A DNA stretch of 64,000 bases from Humibacter sp049446075 (GTDB taxonomy: Bacteria > Actinomycetota > Actinomycetes > Actinomycetales > Microbacteriaceae). Below the pieces are notes generated by a model. That model was not told the origin of the DNA, searched no databases, and saw only the letters and a program-made list of their open reading frames with translations. The translations under genes were made by a program, and so were the position numbers. The DNA lies in contig NZ_JBMSEB010000001.1 in NCBI RefSeq assembly GCF_049446075.1, positions 248,001-312,000 of the forward strand, given 5' to 3'. Positions within the stretch are counted from its first letter, which is position 1. The number at the start of each line of letters is the position of its first letter. Shown piece by piece: positions 42,066 to 49,199 of this stretch.

Positions 42066-43604
42066 TCAGACCACGCGTTCCAGTGCGTTGGCGATGGCGA
42101 CGGCGCGCAATGGAGCGGCGGCCTTGTTCTGCGACTCGATAAACTCGCTCTCCGGCACCGAATCGGCCACCAGCCCGCCACCGGCTTGAACCCTCGCGAC
42201 GCCGTCCATGATGGTGGCCGTGCGAATGGCGATGGCGAGGTCGGCGTCGCCACCGAATCCGAAGTAGCCCACCACTCCCCCGTACACGCCGCGCTGAGCC
42301 GGTTCGAGCTCGTCGATGATCTCGAGCGCACGCGGTTTCGGTGCTCCCGACAGTGTTCCGGCGGGGAACGTGGCACGGAACACATCGACGGCCGTGGCGT
42401 CGGGGCTGAGGTCGCCCTCGACCGACGAGACGATGTGCATGATGTGGCTGAACCGCTCGACGCGCATGAACTCGGTCACTTCTACGCTTCCGGCGACGCA
42501 CACGCGTGCCAGGTCGTTGCGCGCGAGGTCGACGAGCATCAGGTGCTCTGCACGTTCCTTGTCGTCGGCGAGCAGCTCGGTCTCGAGCTCCGCGTCGTCC
42601 TCGGGCGTCGCGCCTCTCGGCCTCGAGCCGGCGATGGGATGCGTGTACGCACGCCTCTCCTGCACCTTCACGAGTGCCTCTGGGGACGACCCGACGACCG
42701 TGTACGGTTCGCCGTCTGCCCGCTCGAGTTGCAGCAGATACATGTACGGGCTCGGGTTGAGGCTGCGCAGCACCCGGTAGACGTCGAGAGGATCGGCCGT
42801 CGTCGGCAACTCGAAGCGCTGCGAGATGACGACCTGGAAGATGTCGCCCGCCCGGATGCGTTCCTTCGCCGTCTCGACCGACGCCAGGAAGTCCTCCCGC
42901 TTCGTGCGGGAGACCGCCGCAGGCTCCACCGTGAAGTCCGCTCGCTCGAGGTGGGCGTCTGCAGGCTTGGAGAGACCGGCCTGCATGCGATCCAGGCGCG
43001 CTTGGGCATCCGCCCACTGCGCGTCGGCATCAATCCCATTGCCGGAGAGCACATTGGCGATGAGCTGCACCGTGCCGAACCTGTGGTCGACGGCGACGAG
43101 GTCCGAGACGAAGCACAGGGCCTGGCCCGGCACGTCGAACTCGGCAGGCGGTTGATCGACCAGCCGCTCCAACTGCCTGATGGCCTCCCAGCCGATGAAC
43201 CCGACGAGTCCTCCCGTGAGCGGCGGAAGGCCCTCGACCGGGTCGGAACGCCAGCGCTCGTACAAAAGTGCCAACAGGTCGAGCGAAGGCTTGGCGGCGA
43301 GCCGTGCTGCGGCATCCTGCCCGAACGCTCCCACCGCGTCCAGGCCGTAGTCGAGCCACAGCGACTCGTCGTGCCTCTGCGTCAGCACGCCGAACGCTGC
43401 GACCCCGACGAACGAATACCTGGAGAAGATGCCGCCCTGCTCTGCGGACTCGAGGAGGAACGTGCCAGGCCGGCCGCCGGCGAGTTTGCGGTAGATGCCG
43501 ACCGGTGTCTCTCCGTCCGCGAAGAGCTCGCGAGCGACGGGGATGACCCTGCGTGTGCCGAGCAGCGCGTCGAACTGTTCTCGCGTGGTGGTTCCGGCGG
43601 TCAC
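42066..43604 (-). CDS. trpE: Anthranilate synthase component I
   Basis: A 512-residue chorismate-utilising enzyme. The N-terminal part holds the tryptophan feedback region (FLLESAEQGGIFSRYSFVGV, the LLES-type element); the catalytic C-terminal part contains IFQVVISQRFE, PSPYMYLLQLERADGEPYTV, AGSRPRGATPEDDAELETEL and FPAGTLSGAPKPRALEIIDE. GTG at 43604 overlaps the hisI stop as GTGA. The glutaminase partner trpG and trpD are not in the window. There is no leader peptide or attenuator before trpE, because it overlaps hisI. Confidence 0.96.
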   Translation of the reverse strand: MTAGTTTREQFDALLGTRRVIPVARELFADGETPVGIYRKLAGGRPGTFLLESAEQGGIFSRYSFVGVAAFGVLTQRHDESLWLDYGLDAVGAFGQDAAARLAAKPSLDLLALLYERWRSDPVEGLPPLTGGLVGFIGWEAIRQLERLVDQPPAEFDVPGQALCFVSDLVAVDHRFGTVQLIANVLSGNGIDADAQWADAQARLDRMQAGLSKPADAHLERADFTVEPAAVSRTKREDFLASVETAKERIRAGDIFQVVISQRFELPTTADPLDVYRVLRSLNPSPYMYLLQLERADGEPYTVVGSSPEALVKVQERRAYTHPIAGSRPRGATPEDDAELETELLADDKERAEHLMLVDLARNDLARVCVAGSVEVTEFMRVERFSHIMHIVSSVEGDLSPDATAVDVFRATFPAGTLSGAPKPRALEIIDELEPAQRGVYGGVVGYFGFGGDADLAIAIRTATIMDGVARVQAGGGLVADSVPESEFIESQNKAAAPLRAVAIANALERVV

Positions 43605-44050
43605 GTCGTTCCCCCGGCATCGATCACGACGGGGTTCAGCAGGTCGGCGTCGAAGCACGTGCGCGTGCCGGTGTGGCATGCTGCCCCGATCTGCTCGACG
43701 CGCACCAGCAGGGTGTCGCCGTCGCAGTCGAGGGCCGCGCCGCGCACGTACTGCACGTGGCCGGACGTGTCGCCCTTGCGCCAGTACTCCTGCCGCGAAC
43801 GGGACCAGAACGTCACACGCCCCTCCGTCATGGTGCGAGTGAACGCCTCGGCGTCCATCCAGCCCACCATGAGCACCTCCTTGCTGTCCCACTCTTGGAT
43901 GACAGCCGTGAGCAGACCCTTCTCGTCGAACCTCACCCGGTCGAGGATGCCGGATGCGGCTTCCCGGGTGAGCGCACCGCTCGCGAACGCACCGGTCGCG
44001 CCCGTCTGCGCAGGAGTCTTCGCATCGATGCCGTCACCGCTCGCACTCAT
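43601..44050 (-). CDS. hisI: Phosphoribosyl-AMP cyclohydrolase
   Basis: A 149-residue zinc enzyme for the third step of histidine synthesis. Motifs: TAVIQEWDSKEVLMVGWMDA, GRVTFWSRSRQEYWRKGDTS, and the metal ligands in LDCDGDTLLVRVEQIGAACH with TGTRTCF. The first 30 residues (Ala/Gly/Thr-rich) are a poorly conserved extension. ATG at 44050 overlaps the hisF stop as ATGA, and its own stop overlaps trpE as GTGA, linking histidine and tryptophan genes in one transcript. Confidence 0.96.
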   Translation of the reverse strand: MSASGDGIDAKTPAQTGATGAFASGALTREAASGILDRVRFDEKGLLTAVIQEWDSKEVLMVGWMDAEAFTRTMTEGRVTFWSRSRQEYWRKGDTSGHVQYVRGAALDCDGDTLLVRVEQIGAACHTGTRTCFDADLLNPVVIDAGGTT

Positions 44051-44811
44051 CGCCTTACCTCCTCGCCCGCCGACTGGAGGGCATCCTTCACGTCGCCTAT
44101 CGTCATCAACCCGTCATGGAACACGCTGGCCGCGAGCACGGCGTCCGCGCCGGCCTCGACGGCAGGTGCGAAGTGATCGAGCGCACCCGCACCGCCCGAC
44201 GCGATGACCGGCACCGTTCCCGCCTCCCGCATCAGCCGGATGAGCTCGAGGTCGAAGCCCTGCTTGGTGCCGTCCGCGTCGATCGAGTTGACGAGGAGTT
44301 CTCCGGCACCGAGCTCGACCGCCTGTACCGCCCATGCGACGGCGTCGAGGTCGGTCTCGGTGCGGCCCCCGTGCGTCGTCACCACGAAACCGGACTCGGT
44401 GCGGGGCGACCGCTTGACGTCGAGTGAGAGCACGAGCACCTGGGCGCCGAAGCGGTCGGCGATCTCCGCAATGAGCGGTGGTCTGGCGATGGCTGCGCTG
44501 TTGACGCCCACCTTGTCCGCCCCGCTCGCGAGCAGCAGTGCGACATCGTCGACGCTGCGTACGCCTCCACCCACGGTGAGCGGGATGAAGACCTGCTCGG
44601 CAGTGCGCCGGACGACCTCGTAGGTCGTGGCGCGGCCCTCGACCGTGGCGGTCACGTCGAGGAAGGTGATTTCGTCTGCGCCCTGCTCGTAGTAGCAGGC
44701 GGCCAACTCGACCGGGTCACCTGCGTCGCGCAGATCGCGGAAGTTGACGCCCTTCACCACGCGGCCGGCGGCCACGTCGAGACACGGGATGACGCGGATC
44801 GCGAGCGACAT
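44047..44811 (-). CDS. hisF: Imidazole glycerol phosphate synthase, cyclase subunit
   Basis: A 254-residue TIM barrel that closes the imidazole ring using ammonia from HisH. The catalytic Asp pair are in VIPCLDVAAGRVVKGVNF and NSIDADGTKQGFD; ITFLDVTATVEGRATTYEVV and IPLTVGGGVRSVDDV are further signatures. The hisH, hisA, hisB, hisC and hisD genes are not in the window, so this is a split his cluster. ATG at 44811 has AGGAG 5 nt upstream. Confidence 0.97.
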   Translation of the reverse strand: MSLAIRVIPCLDVAAGRVVKGVNFRDLRDAGDPVELAACYYEQGADEITFLDVTATVEGRATTYEVVRRTAEQVFIPLTVGGGVRSVDDVALLLASGADKVGVNSAAIARPPLIAEIADRFGAQVLVLSLDVKRSPRTESGFVVTTHGGRTETDLDAVAWAVQAVELGAGELLVNSIDADGTKQGFDLELIRLMREAGTVPVIASGGAGALDHFAPAVEAGADAVLAASVFHDGLMTIGDVKDALQSAGEEVRR

Positions 44812-44828
44812 GTCGGCTCCTCGTCCTC

Positions 44829-45686
44829 TCAGAGTCTCGCGGCGTGGATCGGCGTGACGAGGATGGCGCGGGCACCGAGCTCGTACAGGTCGTCCATGAT
44901 GCGGTTCGTGCTCGTTCTCGGCACCATCGCCCGCACGGCGACCCACCCGGAGTCGCGCAGCGGAGAGATCGTGGGCGACTCGACACCCGGTGTCAACGCG
45001 ACCGCCTGCTCGATGAGGTGCGAAGGAAGGTCATAGTCGATGAGCACGTACTGCCGTGCAACCATGACGCCCTGCAGCCTGCGGTGCAGGGTGCCGAGCC
45101 CCGGGTGACCGTCCCCGTCGCGGGCATCCGTCGGCGCGCCGATCAGCACGGCCTGGGACTGCAGGATGACGGGTCCGAAGATGTCCAGTCCCTGCTTGCG
45201 CAGAGTGGAGCCCGTCTCGACGACGTCGGCGACGGCATCCGCGACGCCGAGCCGCACGGCGGACTCAACGGCGCCGTCGAGCCTCACGAGCGTGACGGAG
45301 ACACCCGCGTCGCGCAGGTACGCCCCGACGAGTCCGTCGTAGCTGGTGGCCACCCGGTGGCCCTCGAGGTCGCCGACCGCCGAGAACCGGCCGGCCGGGC
45401 CAGCGAAGCGAAAGGTCGATGCCGCGAAGCCGAGCTCGTCGATCTCCTCGGCGGGCGAGCCCGAGTCGAGCAGCAGGTCGCGTCCCGTGATGCCGACGTC
45501 GAGTGCGCCGCTTCCGACGTACGTGGCGATGTCGCGCGGGCGCAGGTAGAAGAACTCGACGTCGTTCGCGGGGTCGGCGACGATGAGTTCTTTGGGGTCT
45601 TTGCGCCCGTTGTAGCCGGCCTCTGCCAGCATCTGGGCTGCGGTCTCGGAGAGCGAGCCCTTGTTGGGCACGGCGATCTTCAGCAT
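44829..45686 (-). CDS. hisG: ATP phosphoribosyltransferase, long form
   Basis: A 285-residue enzyme, the first and feedback-controlled step of histidine synthesis. KIAVPNKGSLSETAAQMLAE opens the catalytic domain; GSGALDVGITGRDLLLDSG and ADAVADVVETGSTLRKQGLD carry the PRPP loop. The C-terminal ACT-like domain (about 210-285, VARQYVLIDYDLPSHLIEQA) marks it as long-form, which binds histidine without HisZ. ATG at 45686 with GAGGAAG upstream; 52 bp after hisE. Confidence 0.96.
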   Translation of the reverse strand: MLKIAVPNKGSLSETAAQMLAEAGYNGRKDPKELIVADPANDVEFFYLRPRDIATYVGSGALDVGITGRDLLLDSGSPAEEIDELGFAASTFRFAGPAGRFSAVGDLEGHRVATSYDGLVGAYLRDAGVSVTLVRLDGAVESAVRLGVADAVADVVETGSTLRKQGLDIFGPVILQSQAVLIGAPTDARDGDGHPGLGTLHRRLQGVMVARQYVLIDYDLPSHLIEQAVALTPGVESPTISPLRDSGWVAVRAMVPRTSTNRIMDDLYELGARAILVTPIHAARL

Positions 45687-45738
45687 GGTGTGCAGGTCTT
45701 CCTCGTGGTGTCGTGACGTCGGTGCCGGTGGGTTCCGA

Positions 45739-46002
45739 TCACAGATGTCGGTACACGTCCTGCAGCGCGATGCCCTTGGCGAGCATGAGCACCTGGAGGT
45801 GGTAGAGCAGCTGGGAGATCTCTTCAGCAGTCTCGTCGTCGCTCTGGTACTCGGCGGCCATCCACACCTCGGCGGCCTCTTCGACGATCTTCTTGCCGAT
45901 GGCGTGGATGCCCGCATCGAGCTCGCCCACAGTGCCTGATCCCGCCGGACGGGTCTCGGCCTTCTGCTGCAGCTCGGCGAACAGGTCGTCGAAGGTCTTC
46001 AC
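45739..46002 (-). CDS. hisE: Phosphoribosyl-ATP pyrophosphatase
   Basis: An 87-residue alpha-helical MazG-like hydrolase for the second step of histidine synthesis. DLFAELQQKAETRP, then IGKKIVEEAAEVWMAAEYQS with the metal-binding Glu residues and EEISQLLYHLQVLMLAKGIA identify it. The start is a GTG at 46002, 6 nt from a TAACCT box, so the whole his-trp transcript seems to begin as a leaderless mRNA here. A dispersed repeat abuts the box. In actinobacteria hisE is normally followed by hisG, as here. Confidence 0.95.
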   Translation of the reverse strand: MKTFDDLFAELQQKAETRPAGSGTVGELDAGIHAIGKKIVEEAAEVWMAAEYQSDDETAEEISQLLYHLQVLMLAKGIALQDVYRHL

Positions 46003-46008
46003 CCCACC

Positions 46009-46014
46009 AGGTTA
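46009..46014 (-). promoter_or_regulatory. -10 box (TAACCT) of the leaderless hisE promoter, abutting a repeat
   Basis: CTCAATCGCC-AC-TAACCT, 6 nt, GTG. The 2-nt gap between repeat edge and hexamer equals that at the DUF885 promoter. Confidence 0.55.
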
Positions 46015-46016
46015 GT

Positions 46017-46092
46017 GGCGATTGAGATGAGAGCCGCGCGAGCCTGCTCGCGGGGGCCGAGCCGATTGAGCCATTGAGTGGCGCGGCCGCGA
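46017..46092 (+). repeat. GATTGAG-family intergenic repeat upstream of hisE
   Basis: GGCGATTGAG, GCGCGAG-CCTG-CTCGCG hairpin, then GAGCCGATTGAGCCATTGAG and GTGGCGCGGCCGCG. Same order of parts as the other copies. Confidence 0.75.
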
Positions 46093-46096
46093 TAGT

Positions 46097-46121
46097 GGCA
46101 GCGATACGTGTGCTTGCTGCC
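46097..46121 (-). terminator. Possible rpe terminator hairpin
   Basis: GGCAGC (46097-46102) with GCTGCC (46116-46121), 13-nt loop, just after the rpe stop codon. Weak. Confidence 0.35.
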
Positions 46122-46126
46122 GGTGC

Positions 46127-46786
46127 TCAGTGCACGTGACTGCTCGCCCTGTCGCGCAGCAACGCGATCTGGGCGGCAGGATCTTCGGCCTTGAACACAC
46201 TGGAGCCGGCGACGAAGGTGTCCGCGCCGGCATCCGACGCCGTGACGATGGTCTCCTCGGTGATGCCGCCGTCCACCTGAAGCCAGACGTCCAGCCCCCG
46301 CGCGGTCACGGCATCCCTCAGCCGCCGGAGCTTCGGCATGGTCTCGTGCATGAAACTCTGCCCGCCGAAGCCCGGCTCCACCGTCATCACGAGCACCTGA
46401 TCGAACTCCTCGAGAAGCTCGAGGTAGGCATCCGGCTGCGTCGCAGGCTTGAGTGCGATGCCTGCCCGTGCGCCCATGTCGCGCAACCGCCTAGCGAGCG
46501 AGACCGGGTCGGCCGCGGCCTCGGCGTGGAACGTCACCGAATAGGCGCCGAGTTCTGCGTAGCCGGGTGCCCATCGATCCGGGTCGTCGATCATGAGATG
46601 CACGTCGAGCGGGATCGGCGAAACGTCTTGGATGCGCCCCACCATCTGCGGCCCGAACGTGAGGTTCGGCACGAAATGGTTGTCCATCACGTCGACGTGC
46701 ACCAGGTCGGCTGATGAGATGCGCTCGATGTCGCGCTGCATGTTCACGAAGTCTGCGGCGAGGATGCTCGGATTGATTCGTGGCAT
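46127..46786 (-). CDS. rpe: Ribulose-phosphate 3-epimerase
   Basis: A 219-residue TIM barrel of the pentose phosphate pathway. INPSILAADFVNMQRDIE, the metal-binding HVDVMDNHFVPNLTFGP, DVHLMIDDPDRW, VMTVEPGFGGQSFM and VDGGITEETI are all intact. The ATG at 46786 is preferred over an upstream frame start at 46843; it lies 7 nt from a TACCGT box, so it may be leaderless. It follows the rsmB gene with a 22-bp gap. Confidence 0.96.
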   Translation of the reverse strand: MPRINPSILAADFVNMQRDIERISSADLVHVDVMDNHFVPNLTFGPQMVGRIQDVSPIPLDVHLMIDDPDRWAPGYAELGAYSVTFHAEAAADPVSLARRLRDMGARAGIALKPATQPDAYLELLEEFDQVLVMTVEPGFGGQSFMHETMPKLRRLRDAVTARGLDVWLQVDGGITEETIVTASDAGADTFVAGSSVFKAEDPAAQIALLRDRASSHVH

Positions 46787-46793
46787 GCGTTCC

Positions 46794-46799
46794 ACGGTA
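46794..46799 (-). promoter_or_regulatory. -10 box (TACCGT) of a possible leaderless rpe promoter
   Basis: TACCGT, 7 nt, ATG at 46786. It lies in the short gap after rsmB; read-through from upstream is also likely. Confidence 0.4.
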
Positions 46800-46808
46800 T
46801 CGGTGCCG

Positions 46809-48185
46809 TCACACCTTCTCGAGCAGGGCGATGAACATGGCATCCGTGCCGTGCCTGTTCGGCCACAACTGAACCTGCGCGGGATCGCCCGCGAGTTCGA
46901 GCTGGTTCACGGCGAAGTCCTGCACGACGTCCTGGGTCGGCAGCTCCCGCAGTTCGCCGGGATGCCGCTTCAGCGCGTCGCTGACCTGCACGCGCGTCTC
47001 CGCCAGATGCGGCGAACACGTCACGTAGCACAGCAGTCCGCCGGGCCGCAGCGACTTCACCGCGGAGTCGATCAGCGCGGCCTGCAGCCTCGCGAGCTCT
47101 GGCACATCCCCTGGCATCTTGCGCCAGCGGGCCTCGGGTCGCCTCCGCAGGGCGCCGAGACCCGTGCACGGTGCGTCCAGGAGGACCCGGTCGTACCTGG
47201 CGGGCTGGGCGTCTCCGATGGTCGTGCCGTCGCGTTCGGTGAACTCGACCACGGATGCCGCCGCGACCACTGCGCGCCGCACGAGCTCCAGCCTCGCCGG
47301 CACGATCTCGTTCGCCACCAGCCGTGCACCGGATGACTTCGCCGCGGCCGCGAGGATGGCCGCCTTGCCGCCGGGGCCTGCGCACAGGTCGAGCCAGAGC
47401 TCACCCTCCGTCACCCGGCGCGCGTGCACCAGGGTCTGCGCGGCGAGCTGTGAGCCTTCGTCCTGCACGCGAACGGCGCCGTCCGTCGCCCTCACGATCG
47501 ACGTGGGGTCGCCGCCTTTCCATGCGAATCCGATCGGCGAATACCTGTCGAGCTCGGAACCCTCCGGTCGCTGTGCGAGGCCGGGCAGTGCGGCGAGGTT
47601 CACCCTCGGGGCCTCGTTGTCGGCTTCGAGGAGGGCTTCGAGCTCGTCTTCGCGGTTCTCGGCCGCCAGTGCATGCCTGAACGCCCGCACGATCCATGCC
47701 GGGTGGGAGTGCAGTACGGACAGCCGCGCGTCTTCGGTCTTCGCGGTCTCGGCGACCCTCTGCTGCCAGACGTCTGGCCTGGTGCGGCCTATGGTGCGCA
47801 GCACGCCGTTGGCGAAGCCCACCGCGGAGCGCGAGGCCGATCGCCGCACGAGCTCGACGGTCTCGTTGACGGCGGCATGGCCTGGTGTGCGCAGGGTGAG
47901 CAGTTGGTGGCAGCCCAGGCGGAGGGCGTCGAGCACGGGGTCGTCGATGCGGTCGGTGGGTCTGCCGGCGGCGAGTTCGATCACGCGGTCGTAGTACCCG
48001 CGCATCCGCAACGTTCCGTAGGTCAGCTCGGTGGCCAGGGCCGCGTCGGAGTGCGAAAGGCGCGCGCGCTCGAGGCGGGTGGGGAGCAACAGGTTCGCGT
48101 AGGCATCCGACTCGGCGACCGCTCGCAGCACGTCGAATGCGACGGAGCGGGCGGATGCCTGCCCGCCCTGTGCGCGTTCGCTCAC
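46809..48185 (-). CDS. rsmB: 16S rRNA (cytosine-5) methyltransferase, RsmB/Sun family
   Basis: A 458-residue protein with an N-terminal NusB-like RNA-binding domain (about 10-140, RSVAFDVLRAVAESDAYANL, LRLGCHQLLTLRTPGHAAVN) and a C-terminal SAM methyltransferase domain. SAM motif LDLCAGPGGKAAILAAAA; motif IV LLDAPCTGLGALRRRPEARW and the catalytic motif VI Cys in GLLCYVTCSPHLAETRVQV. It methylates C967 of 16S rRNA in E. coli. GTG at 48185 overlaps the fmt stop as GTGA; the fmt-rsmB pair is widely conserved. Confidence 0.95.
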   Translation of the reverse strand: MSERAQGGQASARSVAFDVLRAVAESDAYANLLLPTRLERARLSHSDAALATELTYGTLRMRGYYDRVIELAAGRPTDRIDDPVLDALRLGCHQLLTLRTPGHAAVNETVELVRRSASRSAVGFANGVLRTIGRTRPDVWQQRVAETAKTEDARLSVLHSHPAWIVRAFRHALAAENREDELEALLEADNEAPRVNLAALPGLAQRPEGSELDRYSPIGFAWKGGDPTSIVRATDGAVRVQDEGSQLAAQTLVHARRVTEGELWLDLCAGPGGKAAILAAAAKSSGARLVANEIVPARLELVRRAVVAAASVVEFTERDGTTIGDAQPARYDRVLLDAPCTGLGALRRRPEARWRKMPGDVPELARLQAALIDSAVKSLRPGGLLCYVTCSPHLAETRVQVSDALKRHPGELRELPTQDVVQDFAVNQLELAGDPAQVQLWPNRHGTDAMFIALLEKV

Positions 48186-49135
48186 GACGCGCGCTCCGCG
48201 GTCTCGTCGTCCGCTGCTCGGCCGGTGTCTCCACTGGCTCCGGCCGGCAGCCCGCGCAGCCAGTCGGCGGCCGGCATCTGGCGCTTGCCCGCGGGCTGAA
48301 CAGTGACGAGTTCGAGCGGGGCTGTTCCCGTTCCGAGGTAGGCGTGGGCGCCGTTGAGCCTGAGCGTGCCGGGCGGGACCGGTTCGGCGGCTGACCGAGC
48401 GGCCCGAAGCACCTTGACCCTTACCCCGCCGACGGTGATGAAGGCGCCCGGCTCCGGAGTGACGCCGCGCAGCCGCGCGTAGACGGTTCGTGCGGTCTGT
48501 GCGAGATCGAGACGGGCGTCCTCGATCGTCAGCTTCGGAGCGAGCGTGGGCTGCCCGTGCTGTGGCGAGGCGGCCGCCGTGCCGTTTGCTACGCCGTCGA
48601 CGACCCTGGCAACCAGTTGCGAGCCCTCGACCGCGAGCGACTCCAGCAGCTCCCCGGCCGTCTCGTCCGGGCCGATCGCACGCTCGACGACGTCGTACAC
48701 GTCTCCAGCGTCGAGCTCGGGCACGAGCCGGAACACCGCCGCGCCGGTTCGTTCGTCGCCGGCTATCAGCGCTCGTTGTACGGGCGCAGCTCCCCGCCAC
48801 CTGGGCAGAAGAGAGAAGTGCAGGTTGATCCAGCCGTTCGCGGGGGCGGACAGGAGCGGCTCGCGCACGAGCGCACCGTACGCCACGACAACACCGAGTT
48901 CCGGTTCCGCGGCCAGGATGCGCTCTGTCGCCTCGTCATCGAGCCGCGCGGTCTTAAGCACCTCGATTCCCAGCTCGGTAGCAGCTTGCGCAACCGGAGA
49001 CGGCGTCAGCACGCGCTTGCGACCGAGCGGGGCATCCGGTCTGGTCACAGCCATGACCACCTCGTGGGGTCCGTCGGCGAGTGCACGCAGTGTGGGCACC
49101 GCGGCGTTCGGCGTTCCGGCGAACACGATCCTCAT
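48182..49135 (-). CDS. fmt: Methionyl-tRNA formyltransferase
   Basis: A 317-residue enzyme that formylates initiator Met-tRNA using 10-formyl-THF. MRIVFAGTPNAAVPTLRAL opens the Rossmann domain; NLHFSLLPRWRGAAPVQRAL carries the catalytic Asn-His with the Asp further on (LDAGDVYDV). The C-terminal OB-fold domain (about 210-317) contains RLRGVTPEPGAFITVGGVRV. ATG at 49135 with AAGGAG at ideal distance. 64 bp after priA; its stop overlaps rsmB. Confidence 0.97.
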   Translation of the reverse strand: MRIVFAGTPNAAVPTLRALADGPHEVVMAVTRPDAPLGRKRVLTPSPVAQAATELGIEVLKTARLDDEATERILAAEPELGVVVAYGALVREPLLSAPANGWINLHFSLLPRWRGAAPVQRALIAGDERTGAAVFRLVPELDAGDVYDVVERAIGPDETAGELLESLAVEGSQLVARVVDGVANGTAAASPQHGQPTLAPKLTIEDARLDLAQTARTVYARLRGVTPEPGAFITVGGVRVKVLRAARSAAEPVPPGTLRLNGAHAYLGTGTAPLELVTVQPAGKRQMPAADWLRGLPAGASGDTGRAADDETAERAS

Positions 49136-49199
49136 GCGGCGCTCTCCTTCGCGGTTCGGCGTTGTGCTCCGGCGCCTTCTAGCGGAAGCCGCGGCCGGA

